From Apoda limacodes (taxonomy: Eukaryota > Arthropoda > Insecta > Lepidoptera > Limacodidae): a DNA stretch of 64,000 nucleotides. The notes beneath the pieces were generated by a model. The model ran no database searches and was not told the DNA's origin. It saw only the letters and a list, made by a program, of their open reading frames with translations. Where the stretch lies: NCBI GenBank assembly GCA_946406115.1, contig OX291560.1, positions 9,239,158 to 9,303,157 of the forward strand, given 5' to 3'. Both the position numbers and the translations under genes were made by a program. Positions within the stretch are counted from its first letter, which is position 1; each line of letters begins with the position of its first letter. Of the stretch, positions 42,536 to 54,779 are shown piece after piece.

Positions 42536-44487
42536 ATTAACGGATGATCGCAATTTTTGAAATGTCTCTGTGAAGTTGACATAGAATATTAGACATGTAT
42601 TATCTTGCGGCGCCTTAAGGTCTTGTGACGTACACCTTGTAAAGTGTTAAATCAATATTGCGGAAATATTCTTCAGAAGTCGTACCGAGACGATGTTGAT
42701 GTTAATGTAACCATTTTATAGTATTTAGAATTCTCTAAATGAAGACAAAAATAAACAGTAGGTACCTGTTGGATTTGAATTTGATGATGTTTATAACTAC
42801 CTTGGATTAAATGTACTATGTTATTTTACTATTTTGTTAGTGGTTCATTCCGACTTGTTTTATTTTTAGTTTTTATTGTTGAAAAGGTTAAAATTGAAAA
42901 GGTACAGTCCGAGTCGTCACCACTTTGTTAGTCTTGGTCAAGAATCACTCGATTTTCGCTTTTTCGACCGGCGTGGGCAGTCGCCTTTTACTGACGAAAC
43001 GGCAGAGACAAGTACTTTTCTACTAGTCTAGTAACTTAAAGTACTTTTATAATTTTCATATCTTTCGACAAAACTCATTTATTTGTAAAAAAAATTGTCA
43101 GTAGTGGCCTAGGCCTATCTTGAGGAATACTGCGTACGTCAAAAAAAAGTCGTATCTGAAGTCCACAATCCGCATTGGCCCCGTGTGATGAACTATCGCC
43201 TTAACCGCCCTTGGTAAGGGTATAGACCATGTCCTAACAGTATTTTTAGTGAATTTTCATCGATAGGTGCATTTTAACTAAAGATATAAATCCCAAATAA
43301 ACCTCTTTTCCCAAATAAGAGGCCTATAGCCTATATAATGCAGGGCAAGAATGGTTGAGGAAGCATCTACCTACTTCTTTCATCATAGTTAAAACTGTTA
43401 ATAATGTTCTCCAATATTGTATCAAATAAAAAAGATTGAAGCAAAATGAAATATAAAAGACGTTCAAGACCAAACCATCTCAGATCTGAGCCAAGTTCGT
43501 TCCGTACATAACTCAAATTGTCTTCAACTTTTTGTTCGCCGCAAACCACTCAAAATAACGTAATGCGCGTAAGATCATTACGGAATCTAAGGTGTGTGCA
43601 CACTACATCGCAAAGACCTATAAAAAGTAAAAGCTTTTATTTTAGATATAGCCGCTTTTGATCATCGTGATAATGGATTTGCTTTTTTAGGTATTTATAA
43701 CTCAAAAGTAAAATAGCGTAACCATTATTCTCGTGCCCATCTGCATTTCTATCACAAAAATGCATCATAGTTTGACAAGCTATATATATCGAGTTTAATT
43801 AAATGTGAATTGGGCCCCTTCAAAAAACTGGTCATCAAATTAGGCATTTAATTTTAAGCATCCAAGAAAGAAGAAAAGAAGAATTTATTTATAGTTCTTG
43901 CTGAAAGAGTGACGTTTATTTGGGTAAAACAAATACTAATCGCATTCAGCTACATAAAACTAGTTTTTTTTAACTCAAGGAATAGAAACGACAATTTATA
44001 ATAAAGTTATAACAAAGTTGTAATATCACTAAATTTACGGTCTATGGCTATCTTCTAAGGTAGCTTTTTAAGCTAGAATTTTGATTTAAGAGAGTTTGTT
44101 GGTAGTTATTAAGTCATAAACTATAGAAGAACTAACTTTTCAATAGTTTTTAATAACCCTGTAATAACATGTATAAATGAAAACAAATAAAAGCAAGTAT
44201 TTATTATGAATCAACCAATGTTGTTTTTACGATATTTTTACAAGCTCCGATTTTACTTACCATTTGTTTGAATGTATGTTTGTTTAAGTCATTGCCAGTA
44301 AAATTTGATCCCCTTCCCAGTGTCCAATTGAGCTGTTTGTATACTTTAATGGTGGGCCCGGGAGGGAAGAAACGAGTTAATTTTTTTTAGGTCTTTTTTA
44401 ATAATAGAAATGCATATTTTTAAAGAAGATTTTACATTCATTTATGTTAAAAACCTTTATTATTTTATAATTTTTACCTTTTTTATT
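42536..44487. other. Mostly unassigned; one retrotransposon scrap
   Basis: 42890-43010 is GC-richer and non-repetitive (CGACCGGCGTGGGCAGTCGC) but has stops in every frame. 43085-43240 (TGAAGTCCACAATCCGCATT) is a relative of 13625-13800. Confidence 0.4.
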
Positions 44488-44566
44488 TTTTAATACCACT
44501 AAGGTAGCAAGCAAGCTTGCGGTCCGCCTGATAGTAAGCGTTCATTGGAGTCCTTGCGTCCAAACA
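44488..44566 (-). mobile_element. Non-LTR 3'-end fragment (CCACCTTAGTGG type)
   Basis: 'TTTAATACCACTAAGGTAGC' plus 'GCTTGCGGTCCGCCTGATAG'. Confidence 0.8.
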
Positions 44567-45091
44567 AAATAAAATTTCAATCGCTCAATAAACGGTTGCA
44601 GTATACACATGCCTAATTATATCGTATAATATAAGCTATTTATGTGAAGACCAAGAGATGACTCGCTCTTATTTCGAGTGACGGTTCAAAAGCTAAGGTA
44701 TTTTACTACGGCATTCCAAATTATACTGCGAGACATCCATTACAAAACTTACTAAGTGATTTAGTACCACGTCTTTGACTCAATTATTTTGTCTTTGTCA
44801 AGTTTTATATAGCAGTTTTTGATATTTGAAACACTATTTTGTTAAAAAGTGCTTAAAACTTTTGAAAATGAAGTTAACATTTAAAATTTAATACAAATTT
44901 TAGGTTCTCAGAACTTTAATGAAACTAACGATTTTGGTTTGAGCCTGTTTCGTAGACTAACTGCAAAGATATACTAAAAAAATTATCCTAGTTATGCAAA
45001 TGTCTGAATTGAATAATAATCTTTAAGGAGTGACTAGTGTAAGGCGTATTGTGGTGGCAGAAAAAATCATAGTAAGGCGCAGTAACTACGG
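44567..45091. other. AT-rich non-coding, nothing recognised
   Basis: No signal recognised. Confidence 0.4.
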
Positions 45092-45526
45092 AACTAGTGC
45101 TGTCAAAAGATATTCTTTATTTTCTTTTTGTACAAAACACATATCAAAAATGTTACAAATCAATTATTTAAGACTAGTTATAAGCTATTTTTAGAACGCT
45201 GTGTATTGTATATGGGATATACATGTGGGTTGTAGATAGCGTTTCTGATAAAACGGCTACTTTTTGTAAAAACGCTATCTACAGCTCACATGTACATTCT
45301 AGAAACAACGTATAACGTTTTATAAATAGCTTGTCACTAGTTCTAATAATTGTTTTGTAACATTTTTGTAGTTAGCTGTAGAAACGCTATCTACAGCTCA
45401 CATGTACATTCTAGAAACGACGTATAACGTATAGCTTGTCACTAGTTCTAATTATTGTTTTGTAACATTTTTGATATGTGTTTTATACAAAAAGGAAATA
45501 AAGAATATATTTTAGCAGCACTAGTT
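45092..45526. mobile_element. Foldback element with a third, direct internal copy
   Basis: Ends AACTAGTGCTG (45092-45102) and CAGCACTAGTT (45516-45526) are perfect inverted repeats. The left arm (to about 45247) matches the right arm (45382-45526) in reverse complement: 'AAACACATATCAAAAATGTT', 'GTAGATAGCGTTTCT'. Between them (45270-45370) lies an extra direct copy of the right arm, 112 bases upstream of it ('AACGCTATCTACAGCTCACA', 'TGTACATTCTAGAAAC'). No coding. Confidence 0.85.
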
Positions 45527-46165
45527 AGATAGTCACGGAATTAAAAATTCGTAACTTAAACGCAGGCAGCATACCTATAAATACATGTCATTTGTAAAAT
45601 CTAGCAACACTCGTTGCAAATATTAGTATTTAGAACTATTCATAAGATTTTTTTTTAAATTATATTTTGTATTACATTAACAGTATTGCCTTAAATAAAT
45701 ACATAAATACCATTTGCCATTTTCTAATTTTTCATACCAACTAAAAAAAAGTTGACTGATTACTCGAAAATAATGTGACTGATCCTAAAGATTTCATTTG
45801 TTTTTGATAAAACTTAAGGTAATTAAGAATCAGATTTTTCCCATACAACCTTCGACGCATTTAAATTTAATAATTTTGTCATGCGTTATTATTAGTTATT
45901 GTTATTTATAAGTGTTTTATAAATAAAAAATCTCTAGAATTTTATAGATGAATATGATATGCGTTTTGTAACTATTGTAAATAACGCTTTATGATAATAA
46001 CACGTTTTGAGTAGAGGAATGTCTATAGTTAAGATGTTAGGTGTATGTATCATAGTTTTTATGATAAAATGATGTTCGGATACACTTTAAGCCCTAAGTG
46101 GTCCCATATATAAAACAACTGAAGTGGAGGTTAGAATATGTGGTTCAAAGAATTACTTATTATAT
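45527..46165. other. AT-rich non-coding, nothing recognised
   Basis: No signal recognised. Confidence 0.4.
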
Positions 46166-46169
46166 GTAT

Positions 46170-48700
46170 ATATCTATCTATTTATATGTAAAAGCTGACT
46201 GATGACTGACTCATCAATGTCCAGCCCAAATCGCTAAGGGAAGAAATTTGAAATATAGGGAATGAGTATTATTATATTAAAGGCGTCGTTTAAGAACGGA
46301 TTTTGCAAAATTTACCTCCTAAGGGGGTGAAATAGGGGTTGGAAGTTTGTATGAATAACCCTCACTTTTTAAGTCAAATTTATGAAACTTGGTATTTGAC
46401 TTTTGAGTAAAAATTAAGATTGACATATTTCACTGTTTTTGGAAAATAGGGGATGAAAATTTGTACATACACTTTTGATTGCAAATAAATAATAAATTTT
46501 AGTATTTTTTGAAATTCAACCCCTGAGTAGGTGAAAAGGGTTACAAAGTTTGTATGGGAAAATATAGTTTTATAGTCAAATTAATCAAACTTGGTATTAA
46601 TGCGCTTAAACACAATCGATGATGTGCATGTTTCAGGATTTTTTTAAATTCAGGCCAACGGGGGATACGGGGTAATAAAATATGAGATAAAATATTTCTT
46701 TGCTCATTTTACTTCAAACTTGGTACATATGCATTTTTAAACAGTGAATAAAAAAGGAATTGGGAAATATTTTTTTTCGTCTAATTTATAAGAAAATTCA
46801 ATTTAAAATATAAAACGCTTTGTTTAGTGTTTTCTTCAAATTCGATCACTAAGGGGGTAAAAGTAGTGACAAAATTTGTATGGAAAAGAAAATTATATAG
46901 ATATATACATATAAAAAGTAATTCTTTTTTAAAACGTGCTCTTTAACACAATTAATGACAAACCAGTTAAATTCTTAATTTTCATAATTCAGCCCTTAAG
47001 GGGAGAAAGGGGTTAGGCAGTTTATCTGAGATAAAATATTTCTATAGCTAAGTAACTTCTAACTTAGTATATATGCACACACATAAAATAAACACATTGT
47101 TTCGCGGATTTTTAAATTCCAACTACTAACGGAATAAAATGTGTTGCTAATTTTGTATGGAATTGCAAAATATAATTTATTAACAGAAAATTTTTCACAA
47201 ATCTTGGTATCAACGCTTTGCAACACATAAATATGTAAATCACGCACTTCGGCGTCTTTTTTTAATTTTGAGCCCGTATTTTAATAGTAAAATTTTATAT
47301 TCATGTAAATGTTCTATGGCAAATTCATAAAACATATATTTTTGGGAATTATGACAATAAACCCATTAAAGGAATTACAAAGTGTGTAAAACACGTATTA
47401 AGTCATTATTAAAAATTTAACCGCTTAGAGAAGATAGGGGGTGAGAAAGTTCGTATAGGATTCTGCAGTCAATTTAATTGAAACTTGGTATATATGCTTC
47501 TTAACACAAATAAGAAACGACGTGTTTCAAGGTTTCAGAAAATTTAATCCAAACAAAAAACGGAATGGCAAATTTTATACGAAAAATAATATTTTTCGGG
47601 TCAAATTTTCTTGCAACTGATCTCAACACAGTAAAAAACTATGTATTTCGTGGTTTTGAAAAATGTATACCTACTATTAAGGAGAGAAAGGGTGTGGTAC
47701 AATTTTTACAGCAACTAATATTTTTAAGTTCAAATTTGTTTAGAGTTCAGCATAAAACTTTCTAAACAATAAATAAAATACGTAATTTGGATTTTTTCTA
47801 ATTTTTTTTGTAACATTTCGAAAGGTAATGAGAAAGTTTGTATGAGAAAAAATATTACTAAGTAAAACTAGGTATATTTACATGCTTCTCAAGTTATTTA
47901 ACAAACCATGGGTTTCGGATTCACTGAAAATTCAACACCTAGGGGTGAAAGGGGTAGGAAAGTTCGTTAAGTATGTAAATATATTTTTTATGTTTAAATT
48001 TCGGATACCAACATCTTCGGTTGGTATACATGTCCTTTCAATTCAAGGAAAGAAAGAAAAAGGAGAAAGTGTTTCCGGAGAAAAATGGGATGGCAAAATT
48101 TGTAAGGTGTATACAAAATTTTCTGTAGTAAACTTACTTCAAACATCGAATTCCTATATGATTGTCAACACACTCAATAAACTATGACTTACTAAACTTA
48201 CTTGCCAAAGTTTGAGTGAAAAACAAATTAATGACCCATCATCACATAGTTCTAATTGCTACGGATAGAAATGTAGGAACAGGATAGGGGGTTTATTTTG
48301 AACCCCTAAGGGTGTGAGTCGCGCGTAAATGCGTAGCAATACTAACCGGACGTTCAAGCGCATGGCAACTTTTTCACACGTGGCAGAAAAGAGTAGGCTT
48401 TTAAAGCAAACTTGATATAGAAGTTTTTATATAGGCACTGACTTATTTGAATTTTTCAAAATTCACTCATAAGAGCGTGTCAGAGCGTGGTAAATTTTGT
48501 ATGGATTATCTTATGCACATATTACTTAGAAATTATAAATTCTGAAAAGAGGTTATTTTAATGAAGGTTTTGTGGGCATTTTGAAATTCATACTAAGGAG
48601 TGGATGGGTGGTAAACTTGAGCTACTGTGATTTAAGAACTGTGCAATTATATAGTCGATGCGAGCGAAGCCGCGGGATGGAAGCTAGTATATATATATGT
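46170..48700 (+). repeat. Degenerate tandem array, about 15-17 units of 130-170 bp
   Basis: Starts with 'AAAAGCTGACTGATGACTGA' and ends with 'CGAGCGAAGCCGCGGGATGG' plus AAGCTAGTATATATA. Between these, a unit recurs with 'CCCCTAAGGGGGTGAAA'-like, 'AAGTTTGTATGG'-like and 'AAACTTGGTAT'-like segments in fixed order (for example 46313, 46516, 46845, 47430, 47930, 48300, 48465). The two bounding motifs are the ends of a repeat common in Lepidoptera that normally holds one or two such units. Frames of 60-100 codons across it (such as 47882-48187) are chance. Confidence 0.8.
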
Positions 48701-48717
48701 AGTTGTTCAAGTATGTT

Positions 48718-48960
48718 TTTAAGGTTCCGTTGTGAACAAGTAACCCTTATAGTTTCGGCAAGTCCGTCAGTCTGTCTGTCTGTCTAACTCTTTGCGGCTT
48801 AGCTCAGAGATTATTAGTACTAGGATGCTGGAATTAAGAGTGAGTATAAATATTGATCACGCTGACAAAGTGTTAAAATAAAATCTTGATCAATTCAGGG
48901 ATCCGCAAAATATTAAGCTTTTAAGTGCTAACATTCGTTAGAATTAAGTACCCCGAGTGC
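48718..48960 (+). mobile_element. AAGGAACCCTTATAG-family repeat, truncated
   Basis: 'GGTTCCGTTGTGAACAAGTA', 'ACCCTTATAGTTTCGG', 'CAGTCTGTCTGTCTGTCT' and 'TTGATCACGCTGACAAAGTG'. Relative of 23868-24190. Confidence 0.7.
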
Positions 48961-49059
48961 TTTTATTAAATTATTAAGTATACTTTGACCAGCTCAGCAT
49001 TCTTAAACTGAACGACTTGAGTTGCTTCACCAGCAATACTTTGATAATACAAGAATTGA

Positions 49060-49200
49060 TACAAGTCGACATTGTGACGTCACTACCCGAACTGATTTGA
49101 TCCGGCACGTGGCCGACAGCCGGCGATGTCCGGACGATAGCACCCGACAGACGTAAGCCGATCGACGCGCGCATGTCGGCTAGTTGGTACATATGTCAAC
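49060..49200. promoter_or_regulatory. GC-rich island with TGACGTCA and CACGTG
   Basis: A perfect CRE palindrome TGACGTCA at 49075-49082 and an E-box CACGTG at 49106-49111 lie in a CpG-rich block (GACAGCCGGCGATGTCCGGA, CGATCGACGCGCGCATG) that is not a repeat I know. Promoter or enhancer function is inference. A 72-codon minus-strand frame crosses it but is not convincing. Confidence 0.35.
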
Positions 49201-49257
49201 AAAAGTTAATATCATGATACTTATTATTAAATAGCTATTGTACAGACAAAAAACAAA

Positions 49258-49520
49258 CTCGATGGTGGCCTAGGTGCTTCGATTTCGCCTTGCGTCCTGA
49301 GTGGCGAAGGTTCGAGCCTGACGTGTATAAGACCAATAAGTCTTTTCCTTAACTTCTCAAGGAGATTGATTATTTACACCACTGGTTTTTAAGCGAAGGA
49401 AAACCAAAGGCGTATGTGAATTTTATAATCTAAATGAATCCACGAGTGGACTTATAGCCCAAATCGACCTCGGTGAGTGTAGGCCGTGCCCCTACAAGTA
49501 GGGACATATGATGCTGATAA
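49258..49520 (+). mobile_element. tRNA-like SINE, fifth family
   Basis: Head 'GATGGTGGCCTAGGTGCTTC' with B-box AGGTTCGAGCC at 49308-49318. Tail 'GCGAAGGAAAACCAAAGGCG', 'AATCCACGAGTGGACTTATA', 'CGACCTCGGTGAGTG'. I recognise the tail from other lepidopteran sequences. Confidence 0.7.
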
Positions 49521-49924
49521 GGAAGATGCAGAAAACTACAAAAAAGTCTTGCAGATTCTACTATAGAAACGACACATAAATTTTATTGCAATTGGTATCT
49601 TGCATGTTTCACATTACTTATCTAACCACATACATTTTTTTAGAAATATCTATCTATTGATTTAAATTTAAAATTAACAAGATGGACAATATTTATAAAA
49701 TTTCACAGAGTAAACAAATGTAATACATATTTGTCTCTAAAATTATTATTAAACATAATACTTATAGAAGTATTTATTATGACAGTTATTAAACTATTTT
49801 AAATAATTTTTGCTATAATTATATAAACTCTGCAATTAAACTCCACAGCCTTTATAATGTCGCAAATTCCAAAATACGAATAACTATGAACGAAGGTAAA
49901 ATAACTATGAACAGACTAAAGTTA
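49521..49924. other. AT-rich non-coding, nothing recognised
   Basis: No signal recognised. Confidence 0.4.
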
Positions 49925-50215
49925 ACACTTGTCCACGCGACTGTAACTCTAGACAAGTGTGGGACGTCACCACGAGACATCTGTGACATTTAGTTGACAG
50001 TGGGTTATGCGCGAGCGCTACATAATGTTTTGACACAATCATATGTTAATGAACCCACCCGCTCTAATTAAAGCATTGTGTCGAAGCTAAACTCATTACT
50101 GGGCATAAAGGAACGGTACTTCAGTTTTAATTAGTTACTCTGCATTCGAAGTCTCTGGCGACATTAATGCTATTAGTTCTGTGGTTGCTTGTGAAATTGA
50201 GCTAGGGATAAAGTA
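49925..50215. promoter_or_regulatory. Non-repetitive block with TAATTA sites, candidate enhancer
   Basis: GC-richer than its flanks, with no repeat match. Contains CTCTAATTAAAG and TTTTAATTAGTT (homeodomain-type cores), and two CAAGTGT/CACTTGT-like inverted motifs near 49928-49962. Function is only inferred from composition. Confidence 0.25.
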
Positions 50216-50854
50216 CGTAGGGATCAAAGTTGTAATCAGATAAAGGACAAAGAATGGTATAAGATTCGTTCTTATTAATAAGAAGTTACAATAAAATTAT
50301 TTTTTAGCTAATGACACAAATTATTTAGTCATTTTGTCGTTTTACAGAATAGTATGATTTATGGGGTTCAAATTGCCTACAATAAAATTAAGATTTGACG
50401 TTTACAGTTTAAATAAAATATTTTTCTAATCATTGAATGAACTTCAGAAAAAATCATTGAATCTTAAGTAAGTAGTTACTTGATTATTACTGATAATATA
50501 TAAAATAGAGCAAATTATACTGATATAAATTATAAAATAGTGTAAATGATACCAAAATTAATTATTAACATACAGCAAATAATACCAATATAAATTTATT
50601 TTTATAATAGTTATGATTTAGTTTTTAAATATGTTATTCAGATAGTAGATTGAAGATAGATTTACATAAGTTTAGATTTATATTATTTTTGTTTGATGTA
50701 ATGCTATTAATGATTTTTAAGTACTGTTTCTTAAAAAATAACGGTGACGAATATCAAAATTCCCATGTGTTAAATTTAAGATATTGTTTTAACATAAATA
50801 ATTAAGCCACTTTGAAGATTAAATCTTTATTATGATAATCTCAATATAAATTAT
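50216..50854. other. AT-rich non-coding, nothing recognised
   Basis: Contains loose 'GATACCAAAATTAATTATTA'-type repeats near 50500-50600 only. Confidence 0.4.
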
Positions 50855-51128
50855 AAAAAATCGGCTAAGTGCAAGTCGGACTCACGCATGAAGGGTTCCG
50901 TACCATTATCTACAAAAACTGCAAAAAACTCACGTCTGTTGTATGCCAGCCCCCTTAAATATTTATTTTATTCTGATTTTTAGTATTTGTTGTTATAGCG
51001 GCTACAAAAATACATCATCTGTAAAAATTTTAACTGTATAACTATAACAAATCATGAGATACAGCCTGGTGACAGACAGACGGACGGACGGACGGACAGC
51101 AGAGTCTTTGTAATGGGGTCCCGTCTCC
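50855..51128 (+). mobile_element. CGGCCAAG...GGAACCC repeat, 3' end missing
   Basis: 'AAAATCGGCTAAGTGCAAGT', 'AAGGGTTCCGTACCATTATC', 'GTTATAGCGGCTACAAAAAT', 'GAGATACAGCCTGGTGACAG' then GACGGACGGACGGACG. It stops at GGGTCCCGTCTCC, before the normal end. Confidence 0.85.
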
Positions 51129-51134
51129 TGTTAT

Positions 51135-51194
51135 TGACACAAATATAATTGAAATTATTAAATCAATAACGTGAAAAGTTTTATATTTGTGTCA
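51135..51194. repeat. Perfect 14-bp inverted repeat (stem-loop)
   Basis: TGACACAAATATAA at 51135-51148 pairs with TTATATTTGTGTCA at 51181-51194, with a 32-base loop. It begins exactly where the preceding repeat copy breaks off. Confidence 0.8.
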
Positions 51195-51249
51195 CATTAA
51201 TTATGTAAATAATGATTGTATTTACATACAATATATTGAGGACCAATAT

Positions 51250-51560
51250 AACTTTAACTAAAACGCCTACAAATTACAAGGCCTAGCAACATGGATGCAA
51301 CAATGTTACATCACCACAGCCTCGTCCCGTCAAAGAACACTATACGCAAATCCGTCTGACAGCCGTAGAAATACACAATTAACAGGCCAATGCGTATTAC
51401 CGTAATGGATTTATGTACTTATTGATGCATCAATCAAAAGTCCACTCACGGCTAAACCGGGCCTTAATTGATAGATCCATTTCTACCCGGCCCGTCTGCA
51501 ACTTAAACCTTTCAAAGCCTTTTTGTTTTGCCGGGCTTTGTTTTTGTTTCTATACTTTTT
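51250..51560. promoter_or_regulatory. Non-repetitive block with a 14-bp palindrome, candidate regulatory
   Basis: ATTGATGCATCAAT at 51421-51434 is a perfect palindrome. The surrounding 300 bases are GC-richer than the background and match no repeat I know. Enhancer-like role is speculation. Confidence 0.25.
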
Positions 51561-52551
51561 GTTAGGTACCTATTAATCGGAAAGATCTTTGACTAGGATA
51601 GGTTTTGCGCCGAAGTTTTGTAGTTCCTAACTAAAGCTTTAATGATTACAAATTGTATCAGTATAAGTTCAAAGTGTGTCATAACATTTTTCTATGATAT
51701 TTTACGGATATATTGTCCACTGCAGTTGTTCCACTATATGGTGAAAGGAAGATATGTGTTCCAAAATCTAGTAGGTAAGTTTTTACGTCTTTATTAGTGC
51801 ATTTTTTATTAGTCAGAATTAAAGTTTAAAAAGGTTTCTACATCCGGAACATGATCTTTTATTAACAATTACACATACTAAATTAAGATCTGGTAAATAT
51901 ATATGTTTTAAAATATACATTTTACACGGAAGTTCTTTATTTTTTATAACTTTTTCGTCTATTTAACGAGTCAAGTGGTGAACGTTCATATAAAGAATAA
52001 GAAGGTACAATGCAGATACCTGCTAATTTAAATAGGCCTATGTCACTCAGCGGTAGTTGTTTAAATTTTACAACCCCTCGGTATTTGCTTTGAACTTATC
52101 TTTAGAGGTGAGAAACTACTGGACTTTGGTAAATGATTGTCGGTAGTATTGCAATAGTTTACAGCATTTCAATATGACGAGTGTAGTTTTGTTGTCAGCC
52201 GCAAGGTCAAATAATACTTAAGAAGTTTTTTGAGTAGAATATCGTGCTGACTAAGCATGGGATTTTAATTATAATTCTACTAATTGAGATCGAGCATTTA
52301 TGATGATTTTAAGTTGAAAACACAAAAAATCATTCCTTCGAAAAACGAATGAAGAAACTGCAGTGTTTTATGGACAATTGTCTCAAAGGTCTCTCAAAGA
52401 GAAGAAATGTGGTCGAGGAATGAATGAGTTACTATTGGTGTTACTAACTAGAGGGACTATATTGTTGACCAGGTGATCTTGCTTTGGCAAAACAGAACTA
52501 AAAAAATGTAATATTAATAAATTTAACTCTAAAAAATATAAAAAAAAATCT
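51561..52551. other. AT-rich non-coding, nothing recognised
   Basis: No signal recognised. Confidence 0.4.
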
Positions 52552-52733
52552 AACTGCAAAAACATTAAGAACTAAAAAGGAATTAAAACATACCAAATAT
52601 TTCACTATAAGCAGGCGGGACTCATTTCAATTTGAACTTACACTACTTGACCTTGCATTGAACTGAGTCCCGCCTGCTTATAGTATGAGTTTGATATGTT
52701 TTAATTTCTGATTAGTTTTTAATGTTTTGCAGT
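52552..52733. mobile_element. Hairpin MITE, 182 bp
   Basis: Left arm 52552-52632 and right arm 52656-52733 are inverted copies: 'ACTATAAGCAGGCGGGACTC' against its complement, then AATTAAAACATA, and at the tips AACTGCAAAAACATT against AATGTTTTGCAGT. Only about 20 bases of loop. No coding. Confidence 0.85.
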
Positions 52734-54779
52734 CGCTTTTTTTATTTATTTATTTTTATTTAAAACTTCTTATTGTTTATTATATATAGTGTATTTTTTT
52801 AATCGCGCTTGACTTTTTTATTTTAAGTGTTAAGTATATATTTAAGTGCTCGCCTTTTAAAGTCCTTTATTTTGATACCCAACTAAAGGGTCTTAAAAAT
52901 AAAATATTTTAGCCCGCAGATTAAAGCTCATAAGAGTTTAAGCTACAGAACGTGCCAAGGAAATATACATACAAACACTCCAAAAACATAACCCTCCTTA
53001 TGGCGCAGTTGGGTAAAAATATAAAGTATTGAAGTAATATCAAACGAACAACAAAAGTTGTGGTTTTTAAAAGGAAAAAAACTGTTGCAAAACGCGACTT
53101 TAAAGTGGAAGGAAATAACAAACAAGTGCGAGATTTTTAACCGGACTGGAAGAGGTTTATATGTTTTCCGCACGTAAATATCTGTGTATGCTATGTGGTA
53201 GGTATATAAAATTATGACACACGTGAGCTAAAATGCTCATTACAGACGCGGACGTAGGTTGCAGTCGGAGCTGAAGGTAAGAGCGTAATTCAGCCGAGTG
53301 TGTATTGAGATTAGCTCACAAGTGTCATACGACTATTTTCAAGACACTTAAAGAACAGTAAATACTTATATGGCCATTACCGCAAGTGCGTATCTTTTCA
53401 GCTTTTTAATAGCGTCCATTTACAGGTTTTTTTTCATATCCTGCAATATGGATTACATATGGTCGGACAAATCGTTTTAAAAATATGTAATATGTAAAGT
53501 ATTTGGAACCAGGTCAACCTTAAAATATAAATAATTTTTTTTTTTTTTAGTTTATTTTATTATTTTAACATCATTTTTAAACTTGGGATCTTTTTTTACA
53601 TGCTATACAAAAACTATGAGAGTGACATTTAAAAATTAAAAAAAGTTATAAGGCGACTTCATTAATATTAAAGGTTGTCTGATAAGGCACACAAATCTTA
53701 ATTCTTCCTATACTGCTACAAAAACAAATTGAATGTATCATCAAAAACCTACATTTCCATTTGCAACAATGTTATACCGTCTGCCTGTTCGTAATTACTC
53801 TGGCCTTGTGAGATGTTACATCTGGGTAATACGTCTTTTACTAATAACCTGATGACGCTCAAATGACGTTTTCTATGGTTACTAATGGAAGTGCGAGACT
53901 TTAAACCTCAATTACACCGTATGGTTGGCTACTGACTTTCATATATTTTATACCACCTGGTATAAAACAAAAACATAAATCTAACAGTATGACAATGCCT
54001 TAAGGGGACGGTCTTTGCTGTATTCTTCTCATAACTAATACTATGATAACTAAAATTTTTCAATCTTTTTTTAATGTTTTGTCTAGTTACTGAATAGAAT
54101 TTATTACATATTTTATCAATTACTGTAATACAAACAATACAAATGCAAACACAAATAATACTTCTAGTTTAAGTTTGGTTATTTTAAATCTATGTGTATC
54201 TTGGTTAGGTGCATACGTTCATTTTATTTCCTACCTATGAACAATTGCAACCTTATACTTAATAATATCAAAATAAAAGTTACTGGTGTAGCTCCAATAA
54301 TTGGCAAACTCCAGAAGAGAAGAAATAGGCAGACTATATCACTTGTCTGACCGATAAAGGATGAAAAAAAAATGTTACCGAATGATAATAATATTATATA
54401 TACTAGTGACCTGTACATCATAATCTGTAGAAGTAGTATCTAATAAGACGTCCCTGGGCCAGTGTTTGACATTTTATTTTCATCTGAACGTACTTGCTCC
54501 GAGCTTAACGAACAGACAAAAATGTTAAAACTACGACATTACTTATTCGTATTTAAAATTGTATAAATGTTGGGAAATTTTAGTAGTTGTATCCAAAATA
54601 TGAAATTTTATAAGTATTGCATTCAGCTTACCCGTTAAATTTTTAATAACTGATTATAACAGATTATTTTCCACTAGTATTTTTATAAGCTAATAAAAAA
54701 AATTAAAATCTCAACAGAAAAGTTCACTGACAGAAACGTGATTGAAAAACTGACTGTAAAGTCTAGCAATCTAGCAATT
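52734..54779. other. Long AT-rich stretch, nothing recognised
   Basis: A patch at 53240-53340 (GACGCGGACGTAGGTTGCAG) is GC-richer and has a donor-like AAG|GTAAGA at 53276. No supported exon (see rejected items). Confidence 0.4.

Noticed and set aside
47882..48187. 101-codon plus-strand frame
   Set aside because: It is inside the degenerate tandem array; neighbouring units give unrelated frames.
53246..53276. Possible 31-base micro-exon between TTACAG and AAG|GTAAGA
   Set aside because: It has a stop in phase 0, the phase in which the 37.26 kb exon leaves, and no pyrimidine tract. Not supported without transcripts.
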